Source: Liolophura sinensis
Taxonomy: Eukaryota; Mollusca; Polyplacophora; Chitonida; Chitonidae
Length of the DNA: 64,000 nt
Direction of reading: 5' to 3'
NCBI RefSeq assembly: GCF_032854445.1
Contig: NC_088300.1
Coordinates: forward strand, 80,900,101 to 80,964,100
Shown here: positions 22,271-33,222 of the stretch, piece by piece
How the letters are laid out: each line of letters begins with the position of its first letter
Position numbering within the stretch: position 1 is the stretch's first letter
The notes under the pieces: model-generated
Databases searched by the model: none
What the model was told of the DNA's origin: nothing
Seen by the model: only the letters and a program-made list of their open reading frames with translations
Program-made: the position numbers and the translations under genes

Positions 22271-23143
22271 TGAAAATGTATTCAAGTTACTGGGTACAGA
22301 GGTGAAATCTGCTGGATTGAGCTGGACAAATTGTCTTGCTTTAGGCTGTGATCATGTTAAGGTCATAGACCGGAAGCACAAATCAGTCTCTGCATATATT
22401 AAAGAAGAATGTCTGAGCGTGATCCTTGGTCGTTGCACTTTATATGCCATCCACATTGGGGCACGAAAGGCTGCAAATGAGTGTCTGTCCCCCTTTGAAG
22501 AGTCCCTGACTGACATCTACTATTTTTTTCCAGAAGAGTTCTACACGACTTGATAAATTTAAAGGAAAACTGTGGCATCGTACAGAAAAATGTGAAAGCA
22601 TGTGTGTACCAGATGGCTTAGTCTAAGCAGGTAGTTACTCTTTCACATTTCATAATGCATACTGCCAGTGTAAGTGCCATTTGCTAAAAGATGTAGATGA
22701 ATGAGGAACTTTAACATCACCTACCTGTCTGTTTATTGTTTATTACTGGAATTATAATTTGTAATAAGTTGATTGTACCAACAATAAATTGTTTGTAACA
22801 GTGTCTTTGGTAATTTGTTTCAGGTGTCTTGCTCGTATGGTTCAGAATTGGGATGCTGTGAATGTCTTTCTTGAGATTTTTTTCTCCAGGAAAGCAGGAG
22901 CTAGTGAAGGGGTCAAATAAGGATGATCCTTGTGCAGGGAAGAAAATTGAAAGTATACTGACTGTTGTTAGGTCACCAACAAACTGTTATTGGCCCATTT
23001 CCTTCTATTTGTCCATTCTCTGTTTGATTCAGTGCTACTTGTTCTTCAAGCTTCTGGGTGGAAAATTCTCACCCTTGGTAGATGAGGACCATATTCGATT
23101 GTTACTTAAAGTCATCAGCATAGAGAATGAAATCATGACATGA
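22271..23143 (+). pseudogene. C-terminal-like relic of hAT-type transposase
   Basis: The frame at 22302-22553 contains SAGLSWTNCLALGCDHVKVI and GRCTLYAIHIGARKAANECL, typical of the central part of DUF4371/hAT-like transposases (Trp-x-Asn..GCD and HI.A.K.A). After a frameshift in a T run at about 22524, KSSTRLDKFKGKLWHRTEKC follows. After a further gap comes RCLARMVQNWDAVNVFLEIF (about 22823), then FYLSILCLIQCYLFFKLLGG. The order fits one protein, but stops and shifts make it non-functional. Confidence 0.5.
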
Positions 23144-24190
23144 AGTCCATTACATGCAGCCTTGTAATCTGAAAGACAGCCAGAGTATACTCATTTGTCA
23201 TTTTGCAGAAGCTTTTCTGGGCAAGAGAGGGGAAAAATCATCTAAGGAAGGAAGAGAATCAGTGATTTTTACAAATCTGTTAAGAAATATTATCAGACAA
23301 TAACTAAAGTACATTTTGGAGAAATTACCTCTGTCAGATAGCGTACTGAATCATGCTAAGGTGGCTGATCCAGCTGTAAGATGCATAGATGACAAGTCTG
23401 ACAGTACCCTTGAAAGCTTCTGCTTAAATCACTGCCGGTCAGATTTGGCTGCAGAGACTATTTGAACTTTCATCTGAACTAGACTGCATATTACCTTTCT
23501 GTGACCACATAGTGCCATTGACCTGTTGTCTTTTTGATTCAGTGTAAAATTTGGAACGATGTTTACACTCTTGGACAGAAAAACTTTCTGATAGATCAAT
23601 ATATGGTGTTTTATAACTTTGATGAGTTGTTTAGTTCTTGTGCTGTTCACAAGTCAATGTTTGAGTGTGTTAATATAAAAAAGGGCACTTTGTGTGTAAT
23701 GGTTTGTAAGAAAAAAATTGTTCTAGGTCTCCTGAGGGTTTTTTTTTTTAATATTGACATTTCAATAGACCTTGGGAGTATATGGACAACCTAGTTATCT
23801 GATCGTCAACAATAATAACCATAAATAACAATACTACTCATTTTCGTCTTAGATTATTAAGTTTTGTCACTTTGATTCCTCCAGGTAAAATTTTGAGGTA
23901 AACAGGTCTGTGATTAGTTTTCAAACTAAACATTTATTTATGTTTTAAAGGGGGTTTACAGTCTCCGACTGAAAATTAGCTTTGCATTGCAAGGCTGAGA
24001 GGAGAAGACAGTAAATATTGTGTGTAGTGTATCTGTAATTCAGATGACCAGTGCATGCAATTACAAAAATACTAGCCACAAAAATAGTTAGCCAGTGAGA
24101 ACACTATCATACACAATGCAGCGGGCAGGTACTCTTGCGCCGTGCAGGTACTCTTGCGCCGTGCAGGTACTCATGCACCGGACAGGTAGT
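23144..24190. other. gene-poor stretch
   Basis: Probably the tail of the transposon relic followed by unique sequence. It includes three short tandem CGCCGTGCAGGTACTCTTG-type units at about 24120-24187. No exon recognised. Confidence 0.5.
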
Positions 24191-24378
24191 CACTGTTGTA
24201 ATTAAAATGAAATGTCACATTTGGTGGTGCCAACACCATGGTTTGGCATTGCAAACACCTAACTGTTAACCAAGTTTCCGGGAGTTTACCGTCACTTGAT
24301 ATCTGCATTTATCACTTGGTTTCTGCATTGATCACCTGGTTTCTGCATTGATCACTTGATTTCTGCATTGATCACTTG
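24191..24378. repeat. dispersed duplicate, copy 2
   Basis: Second copy of the 18668 block, including AATTAAAATGAAATGTCACA, CACCATGG, ACTGTTAACCAAGTTTCC and four CTGCATTGATCACTTGG units. It directly abuts the 77-bp array. Confidence 0.85.
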
Positions 24379-27300
24379 TATTAGAACTCAGGATGGCTGC
24401 ATGTACCCATCCTCCTTCTACCGCTTCATCATCATTACAGGTGTGTGATGAGTGGTATTAGAAATGAGGATGGCTGCATGTACAAATCCTCCTCCTACCA
24501 CTTCACCATCATTACAGGTGTGTGATAAGTGGTATTAGAACTCAGGATGGCTGCATGTATAAATCCTCCTCCTACCACTTCACCATCATTACAGATGTGT
24601 GATGAGTGGTATTAGAAATGAGGATGGCTGCATGTACAAATCCTCCTCCTACCACTTCACCATCATTACAGGTGTGTGATAAGTGGTATTAGAAATGAGG
24701 ATGGCTGCATGTACAAATCCTCCTCCTACCACTTCACCATCATTACAGGTGTGTGATGAGTGGTATTAGAACTGAGGATGGCTGCATGTACAAATCCTCC
24801 TACCACTTCACCATCATTACAGGTGTGTGATGAGTGGTATTAGAACTGAGGATGGCTGCATGTATAAATCCTCCTCCTACCACTTCACCATCATTACAGA
24901 TGTGTGATGAGTGGTATTAAAACTCAGGATGGCTGCATGTACAAAACCTCCTCCTACCACTTCACCATCATTACAGGTGTGTGATAAGTGGTATTAGAAA
25001 TGAGGATGGCTGCATGTACAAATCCTCCTCCTACCACTTCACCATCATTACAGGTGTGTGATGAGTGGTATTAGAACTCAGGATGGTTGCATGTACAAAT
25101 CCTCCTCCTACCACTTCACCATCATTACAGGTGTGTGATAAGTGGTATTAGAACTCAGGATGGCTGCATGTACAAAACCTCCTCCTACCACTTCACCATC
25201 ATTACAGATGTGTGATTTGCGGTGTTAGAACTCGGGATGGCTCCATGTATAAATCCTCCTCCTACCACTTCACCATCATTACAGGTGTGTGATGAGTGGT
25301 ATTAGAACTGAGGATGGCTGCATGTATAAATCCTCCTCCTACCACTTCACCATCATTACAGATCTGTGATTAGCTGTGTTAGAACTGAGGATGGCTGCAT
25401 GTACAAATCCTCCTCCTACCACTTCACCATCATTACAGGTGTGTGATGAGTGATGTTAGAACTGAGGATGGCTGCATGTACAAAACCTCCTCCTACCACT
25501 TCACCATCATTACAGGTGTGTGATGAGCGGTATTAGAACTCAGGATGGCTGCATGTACAAAACCTCCTCCTACCACTTCACCATCATTACAGGTGTGTGA
25601 TGAGTGGTGTTAGAACTGAGGATGGCTGCATGTATAAATCCTCCTCCTACCACTTCACCATCATTACAGATCTGTGATTAGCGGTGTTAGAACTCGGGCT
25701 GGCTGCATGTACAAAACCTCCTCCTACCACTTCACCATCATTACAGATGTGTGATGAGTGGTATTAGAACTGAGGATGGCTGCATGTACAAATTCTCCTA
25801 CCACTTCACCATCCTTACAGGTGTGTGATGAGTGGTATAAGAACTGAGGATGGCTGCATGTGCAAATCCTCCTCCTACCACTTCACCATCATTACAGATC
25901 TGTGATTAGCGGTGTTAGAACTGAGGATGGCTGCATGTACAAAACCTCCTCCTACCACTTCACCATCATTACAGGTGTGTGATGAGTGGTGTTAGAAATG
26001 AGGATGGCTGCATGTACAAATCGTCCTACCACTTCACCATCATTACAGATGTGTGATGAGTGGTATTAGAACTCAGGATGGCTGCATGTACAAAACCTCC
26101 TCCTACCACTTCACCATCATTACAGGTGTGTGATGAGTGGTATAAGAACTCAGGATGGCTGCATGTGCAAATCCTCCTCCTACCACTTCACCATCATTAC
26201 AGATGTGTGATGAGTGGTATTAGAACTCAGGATGGCTGCATGTACAAAACCTCCTCCTACCACTTCACCATCATTACAGGTGTGTGATGAGTGGTATAAG
26301 AACTGAGGATGGCTGCATGTGCAACTCCTCCTCCTACCACTTCACCATCATTACAGATCTGTGATTAGCGGTGTTAGAACTGAGGATGGCTGCATGTACA
26401 AATCCCCCTCCTACCACTTCACCATCATTACAGGTGTGTGATGAGTGGTGTTAGAACTGAGGATGGCTGCATGTACAAATCCTCCTCCTACCACTTCACC
26501 ATCATTACAGATGTGTGATGAGTGGTATTAGAACTCAGGATGGCTGCATGTACAAAACCTCCTCCTACCACTTCACCATCATTACAGGTGTGTGATGAGT
26601 GGTATTAGAACTGAGGATGGCTGCATGTACAAAACCTCCTCCTACCACTTCATCATTACAGATGTGTGATAGTGGTATTAGAACTCAGGAAGGCTGCATG
26701 TACAAATCCTCCTCCTACCACTTCATCATTACAGATGTGTGATGAGTGGTATTAGAACTGAGGATGGCTGCATGTATAAATCCTCCTCCTACCACTTCAC
26801 CATCATTACAGATGTGTGATGAGTGGTATTAGAACTCAGGATGGCTGCATGTACAAAACCTCCTCCTACCACTTCACAATCATTACAGGTGTGTGATGAG
26901 CGCTGTTAGAACTCAGGATGGCTACATGTACAAATCTTCCTCCTACCACTTCACCATCATTACAGGTGTGTGATGAGTGGTATTAGAACTCAGGATGGCT
27001 GCATGTATAAATCCTCCTCCTACCACTTCACCATCATTACAGATGTGTGATAAGCGCTGTTAGAACTCAGGCTGGCTGCATGTACAAATCTTGATCCTAC
27101 CACTTCACCATCATTACAGGTGTGTGATGAGTGGTGTTAGAACTGAGGATGGCTGCATGTATAAATCCTCCTCCTACCACTTCACCATCATTACAGGTGT
27201 GTGATGAGTGGTATTAGAACTCAGCATTGCTGCATGTACAAATCTTCCTCCTCCCACTTCACCATCATTACAGATGTGTGATGAGCGGTGTTAGAACTGA

Positions 27301-30300
27301 GGATGGCTGCATGTACAAATCCTCCTACCACTTCACCATCATTACAGGTGTGTGATGAGTGGTATTAGAACTGAGGATGGCTGCATGTATAAATCCTCCT
27401 CCTACCACTTCACCATCATTACAGATGTGTGATGAGTGGTATTAAAACTCAGGAGGGCTGCATGTACAAAACCTCCTCCTACCACTTCACCATCATTACA
27501 GATGTGTGATGAGTGGTATTAGAACTCAGGATGGTTGCATGTACAAATCCTCCTCCTACCACTTCACCATCATTACAGGTGTGTGATAAGTGGTATTAGA
27601 ACTCAGGATGGCTGCATGTACAAAACCTCCTCCTACCACTTCACCATCATTACAGATGTGTGATTTGCAGTGTTAGAACTCGGGATGGCTCCATGTATAA
27701 ATCCTCCTCCTACCACTTCACCATCATTACAGGTGTGTGATGAGTGGTATTAGAACTGAGGATGGCTGCATGTATAAATCCTCCTCCTACCACTTCACCA
27801 TCATTATAGATGTGTGATGAGTGATATTAGAACTCAGGATGGCTGCATGTACAAATCCTCCTACCACTTCACCATCCTTACAGGTGTGTGATTAGCTGTG
27901 TTAGAACTGAGGAGGGCTGCATGTACAAATCCTCCTCCTACCACTTCACCATCATTACAGGTGTGTGATGAGTGGTATTAGAACTCAGGATGGCTGCATG
28001 TACAAATCCTCCTCCTACCACTTCACCATCATTACAGATGTGTGATGAGTGGTATTAGAACTCAGGATGGCTGCATGTATAAATCCTCCTCCTACCACTT
28101 CACCATCATTACAGGTGTGTGATGAGCGGTATTAGAACTCAGGATGGCTGCATGTACAAAACCTCCTCCTACCACTTCACCATCATTACAGGTGTGTGAT
28201 GAGTGGTGTTAGAACTGAGGATGGCTGCATGTATAAATCCTCCTCCTACCACTTCACCATCATTACAGATCTGTGATTAGCTGTGTTAGAACTGAGGATG
28301 GCTGCATGTACAAAACCTCCTCCTACCACTTCACCATCATTACAGATGTGTGATGAGTGGTATTAGAACTGAGGATGGCTGCATGTACAAATTCTCCTAC
28401 CACTTCACCATCCTTACAGGTGTGTGATGAGTGGTATAAGAACTGAAGATGGCTGCATGTGCAAATCCTCCTCCTACCACTTCACCATCATTACAGATGT
28501 GTGATTAGCGGTGTTAGAACTGAGGATGGCTGCATGTACAAAACCTCCTCCTACCACTTCACCATCATTACAGGTGTGTGATGAGTGGTGTTAGAAATGA
28601 GGATGGCTGCATGTACAAATCGTCCTCCTACCACTTCACCATCATTACAGATGTGTGATGAGTGGTATTAGAACTCAGGATGGCTGCATGTACAAAACCT
28701 CCTCCTACCACTTCACCATCATTACAGGTGTGTGATGAGTGGTATAAGAACTCAGGATGGCTGCATGTGCAAATCCTCCTCCTACCACTTCACCATCATT
28801 ACAGATGTGTGATGAGTGGTATTAGAACTCAGGATGGCTGCATGTACAAAACCTCCTCCTACCACTTCACCATCATTACAGGTGTGTGATGAGTGGTATA
28901 AGAACTCAGGATGGCTGCATGTGCAAATCCTCCTCCTACCACTTCACCATCATTACAGATCTGTGATTAGCGGTGTTAGAACTGAGGATGGCTGCATGTA
29001 CAAATCCTCCTCCTACCACTTCACCATCATTACAGGTGTGTGATGAGTGGTATTAGAACTCAGGATGGCTGCATGTACAAAACCTCCTCCTACCACTTCA
29101 CCATCATTACAGGTGTGTGATGAGTGGTATTAGAACTGAGGATGGCTGCATGTACAAAACCTCCTCCTACCACTTCATCATTACAGATGTGTGATAGTGG
29201 TATTAGAACTCAGGAAGGCTGCATGTACAAATCCTCCTCCTACCACTTCATCATTACAGATGTGTGATGAGTGGTATTAGAACTGAGGATGGCTGCATGT
29301 ATAAATCCTCCTCCTACCACTTCACCATCATTACAGATGTGTGATGAGTGGTATTAGAACTCAGGATGGCTGCATGTACAAAACCTCCTCCTACCACTTC
29401 ACAATCATTACAGGTGTGTGATGAGCGCTGTTAGAACTCAGGATGGCTACATGTACAAATCTTCCTCCTACCACTTCACCATCATTACAGGTGTGTGATG
29501 AGTGGTATTAGAACTCAGGATGGCTGCATGTATAAATCCTCCTCCTACCACTTCACCATCATTACAGATGTGTGATAAGCGCTGTTAGAACTCAGGCTGG
29601 CTGCATGTACAAATCTTGATCCTACCACTTCACCATCATTACAGGTGTGTGATGAGTGGTGTTAGAACTGAGGATGGCTGCATGTATAAATCCTCCTCCT
29701 ACCACTTCACCATCATTACAGGTGTGTGATGAGTGGTATTAGAACTCAGGATGGCTGCATGAATAAATCCTCCTCCTACCACTTCACCATCATTACAGGT
29801 GTGTGATGAGCGGTATTAGAACTCAGGATTGCTGCATGTACAAATCTTCCTCCTCCCACTTCACCATCATTACAGATGTGTGATGAGCGGTGTTAGAACT
29901 GAGGATGGCTGCATGTACAAATTCTCCTACCACTTCACCATCATTACAGGTGTGTGATGAGTGGTATTAGAACTGAGGATGGCTGCATGTATAAATCCTC
30001 CTCCTACCACTTCACCATCATTACAGGTGTGTGATTAGCTGTGTTAGAACTGAGGAGGACTGCATGTACAAATCCTCCTACCACTTCACCATCATTACAG
30101 GTGTGTGATGAGTGGTATTAGAACTCAGGATGGCTGCATGTACAAATCCTCCTCCTACCACTTCACCATCATTACAGGTGTGTGATGAGTGGTATTAGAA
30201 CTGAGGAGGGCTGCATGTACAAATCCTCCTCCTACCACTTCACCATCATTACAGATCTGTGATTAGCTGTGTTAGAACTGAGGAGGGCTGCATGTACAAA

Positions 30301-30742
30301 TCCTCCTCCTACCACTTCACCATCATTACAGGTGTGTGATGAGTGGTATTAGAACTCAGGATGGCTGCATGTACAAATCCTCCTCCTACCACTTCACCAT
30401 CATTACAGATGTGTGATTAGCTGTGTTAGAACTGAGGAGGGCTGCATGTGCAAATCCTCCTACCACTTCATCATTACAGGTGTGTGATGAGTGGTATTAG
30501 AACTCAGGATGGCTGCATGTACAAATCGTCCTCCTACCACTTCACCATCATTACAGGTGTGTGATGAGTGGTATTAGAACTCAGGAAGGCTGCATGTACA
30601 AATCCTCCTCCTACCACTTCACCATCATTACAGATGTGTGATTAGCGGTGTTAGAACTGAGGAGGGCTGCATGTACAAAACCTCCTCCTACCACTGCACC
30701 ATCATTACAGATCTGTGATTAGCGGTGTTAGAACTCAGGATG
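24377..30742. repeat. 77-bp satellite-like array, about 83 copies
   Basis: Unit TGTGTGATGAGTGGTATTAG, AACTGAGGATGGCTGCATGT, ACAAATCCTCCTCCTACCAC, TTCACCATCATTACAGG. Common variants are ACAAAA or ATAAAT, loss of one CTC triplet, and TCTGTGATTAGCGGTGTTAG. A block of about 2.6 kb is duplicated inside: the frame at 26060-26287 recurs identically at 28662-28889, with the same order of variants on both sides. It is intergenic between NUP210 and ETFRF1. Confidence 0.96.
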
Positions 30743-31670
30743 GGTTCAGGACAGTTAACCTGCAGCACACAGGTTTCATTCACTCCAAAAGCTGGCTCCC
30801 TTAACGTAAGTGAAATGTTCTTGAGTATTATGTCCACAACAATCAACAAACTAAATTTACAAATTCCAAGGAAAAAATAAATTATTTTTTATGCTGTTTT
30901 TCTTTAACGAATTTGATCCTCAATCATTTCTTTTTTAACATTGCTCCCAGAATGTTTTAAAAAGTTGACTGGTACGGTTTTTATTATTGCTGGAGAGGAA
31001 GCCAGCATGAGCCTTTGATCCCAATCCATTCTCTGCATAGGGACAAATGTCTTAGTTCACTTCATCAATAAGTCCATGTCACTTTAATATTTAACAAACA
31101 AAAAAAAACGTTTTAATTTCTGTATAATCAATTATGTATTAGCGTTGGAAGAGCAATCAAACCAGCAAAGTACTCCAATCTGTAAATTAGTTGTATTGAT
31201 CCTGGAGATTATAAAAGTTATAGGACTTGGGAAACCGGTTTTCATGGAATGGAGATCTAGAGATAAATCTCTTTGGTGAACAATCAGGGTTTCTGCGGAC
31301 TTTGTATGATCGAGTCAGAATTCAGCTGATAATACCTCTGTTTATTCCCATAATTTCCTATCTTTATATGCATACCTGTTGTTGAGCTTAGCCTTGAAGG
31401 CAATAACCGATATTAATAAGCCTTCTGAATCAACACTTCATGCGACATCCGTCTGAACATACATGTAGCACCTTACAAATACATACTATCCACATCACAG
31501 GTATATTTCACGCTTAAAAGGCACCCAAGACGTACTCTACTGCCTCCTCAGGATTATTTAACGTGTTTGCATCAATCACAACATGAATTTTCGCGATCGG
31601 TTTTTTGCCCATGCCTGGCACACAAGATGCACACCATTGACTAGGATGAATTATTTAACATGTATCTGTG
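30743..31670. other. intergenic, SINE scraps and ETFRF1 3' flank
   Basis: At 30803-30860 a minus-strand SINE head (GTAAGTGAAATGTTCTTGAG then TATTATGTCCACAACAATCA); at 30986-31016 a plus-strand piece of the same family's body (GGAGAGGAAGCCAGCATGAG). TTTATT at 31341-31346 is a possible ETFRF1 poly(A) signal on the minus strand. Confidence 0.5.
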
Positions 31671-31874
31671 TCAATCGTAATATCGCCGTTTCAATGTCCT
31701 GTATTTCCGTAACATGTACAACGCTTCTAGTTCCTTCACAATATATTCCCCTCTGGCAATCATCATTTCAATGTCCTTTGGATCACTAAGATGCTTGTTT
31801 TTCATGAAGGCACTTTTCAATTTGGGACGAAAGTAATCAAACCCTTTTGGATATTCCTTGCCCAGGTGAAGGAG
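31671..31874 (-). CDS. ETFRF1: ETFRF1 exon 2
   Basis: Read on the minus strand: acceptor TTTACAG|CTC at 31875-31876, then 67 codons and TGA at 31673-31671. It holds most of the three-helix LYR fold. Confidence 0.95.
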   Translation of the reverse strand, partial: LLHLGKEYPKGFDYFRPKLKSAFMKNKHLSDPKDIEMMIARGEYIVKELEALYMLRKYRTLKRRYYD

Positions 31875-32721
31875 CTGTAAACAGAAAGATATTTAGAGAT
31901 GATCAGTACACATGCATGTAGTGTTTCACCTAAGATTAGCATTTTTCAAGTTACACATGTTGTACTCTATTTGATTCATCCGAATTACTGGGCCACTTGA
32001 GTGCTTTTGTGAAGTTTGATTACTTCCTTTTCAGAAAAATTAGTGGTAGAATCCACAGTATCATTTAACCACCTTTGCAGTATTTTAACTCATAATTATA
32101 GCAGTGAAAATTAGGAAGTTTGTGCGAGGCCCTTGTCAACTGGCTTGTAATTAATGTGATTTGGGTTCATCCACATCCAATTCACTTTGGCCTAAATGCA
32201 GCTTGAGGTGAAGAGCTTTGTCAGGTACCTGGTTAGTTGAAAACTGCATATTTTGTTGTTATTTAAGAAGTGTTTGGAGTACACATGTATATGTACGACT
32301 ACACAGCCCATGGTTCATGGGTGCATGTTACCTCTATGAATGAAGCACCAGAAGACACCAGATTCATCAATGTACTGAAGTACTGACCTGGTCAGTACTG
32401 CTTGGCACCAAAATGGCACGGCAGTGCATCATCACATATGTGCAGCTATGGTGCATATGTGTACCAACATATTTTTTCTCTTATGAAAATGCGTGTGTTC
32501 ACACGACCATGTCGTCAAGTCGATTTTATTTATTTATTTGAACGATGTTTTACGTGGTACTCAAGAATATTTCACTTATACGACTTATCTGAGCACTGCG
32601 TAACAAACCAATCGAAAAAAAAGTTACATAAGTCTGAAACGGGCGAAAGTCGTAAGAAATTAACTTGAATCCTCACCGTTTTGTACAGCTGTATAACTTG
32701 TGACCTTAGAGGATTTGCCAT
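31671..32721 (-). CDS. ETFRF1: ETFRF1 (LYRM5), LYR-motif mitochondrial protein
   Basis: Two coding exons, 32721-32677 and 31874-31671, join in phase 0 to give an 82-residue protein, close to the roughly 90 of the human protein. It starts [15 protein letters not shown], then [60 protein letters not shown] and LKRRYYD. The LYK at residues 12-14 takes the place of the LYR tripeptide, and the YPKG..YF and KELEALY.LRKYR blocks are diagnostic. The family protein works in the mitochondrial matrix with acyl carrier protein and regulates electron transfer flavoprotein by removing its FAD. The gene sits head-to-head with DNAI7, as in human. Confidence 0.95.
31875..32676 (-). other. ETFRF1 intron with SINE head
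   Basis: An 802-bp intron with GT-AG ends on the minus strand. Its only recognisable content is the plus-strand SINE head at 32521-32586. Confidence 0.85.
32521..32586 (+). mobile_element. SINE head fragment
   Basis: TTTATTTATTTATTTGAACG then ATGTTTTACGTGGTACTCAA and GAATATTTCACTTATACGAC. This is the most intact head of the SINE family seen in this window, one I associate with mollusc genomes. The body is missing. Confidence 0.65.
32677..32721 (-). CDS. ETFRF1: ETFRF1 exon 1
   Basis: Start codon at 32721-32719, 15 codons [15 protein letters not shown], donor ACG|GTGAGG. The longer upstream open frame was rejected because the family begins with MANSLR-like residues exactly here. Confidence 0.94.
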
Positions 32722-33219
32722 ATTTATCTCTGGTGTGCGACCATTAAAATGATTAGCTAACGAAGTGCTGACCAAACTTCCCTGGTTTCTGTGTCTTCAT
32801 TCAACTGGAGATAGATGTCAATACTGAGTCGGTGAACCTGCCCTGATCGCGCCAGTGACAGGTCTGTCGGCTTGGCAAGGTGAAGGTTTGCTTCGGCATA
32901 AACGCGACGTCAAAGAAGTTCGTGAGAAGTGTGTCAGTAGGACCATCGAAATATATCAATTCACTACATGGTGTCGAAACAATCCCAGGCCACTGAACTG
33001 CACTGTTGACACTATGGACTGGGCTTCGAAATGTTTCATTACGCCGAACTTCTTGTACACGATCACTGTTGATGCGATCCTCCTGCCGTAAAGCGAGAAT
33101 GTCGTAATCAGAAAACAAGAAGAACGACTTCCGGTCGTGGTTGCCTGACAACAAGACGCTTGAAGCGTGCTCAAAATTGTTTCCTAGCTTTTGACGTTTT
33201 TGACGTACCTACAGAAACG
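32722..33219. promoter_or_regulatory. ETFRF1-DNAI7 divergent promoter region
   Basis: Only 498 bases separate the two start codons, so both 5' UTRs and a shared or two-way promoter must lie here. CpG dinucleotides (CGCGAC, TTCGTG, GTCGG, TTCCGGTCG) are more frequent than in the surrounding A/T-rich DNA. A 117-codon minus-strand frame (33154-32801) crosses it but resembles no family I know. Confidence 0.7.
33140..33152 (+). promoter_or_regulatory. X-box-like RFX site upstream of DNAI7
   Basis: GTTGCCTGACAAC is an imperfect inverted repeat that fits the RFX consensus GTNRCC-N(0-3)-RGYAAC with one mismatch, about 70 bases before the DNAI7 start codon. RFX factors drive cilia genes, and DNAI7 is one. 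Occurrence by chance cannot be excluded. Confidence 0.45.
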
Positions 33220-33222
33220 ATG
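33220..33222 (+). CDS. DNAI7: DNAI7 exon 1, start codon only
   Basis: ACG ATG|GTGAGT: the coding part of exon 1 is just the ATG, followed at once by the donor. Exon 2 continues PPKPGSGKKKLSKAE in phase 0, as expected for the family's basic N-terminus. The 5' end of the UTR is not defined. Confidence 0.85.

Noticed and set aside
24377..30742. CRISPR array or coding repeats in the 77-bp block
   Set aside because: Units are contiguous without unique spacers, the DNA is clearly animal, and 77 is not a multiple of 3.
32801..33154. 117-codon minus-strand frame upstream of ETFRF1
   Set aside because: No family recognised. It ends before the ETFRF1 start and runs through the shared promoter and the DNAI7 5' side; probably 5' UTR or chance in less A/T-rich DNA.
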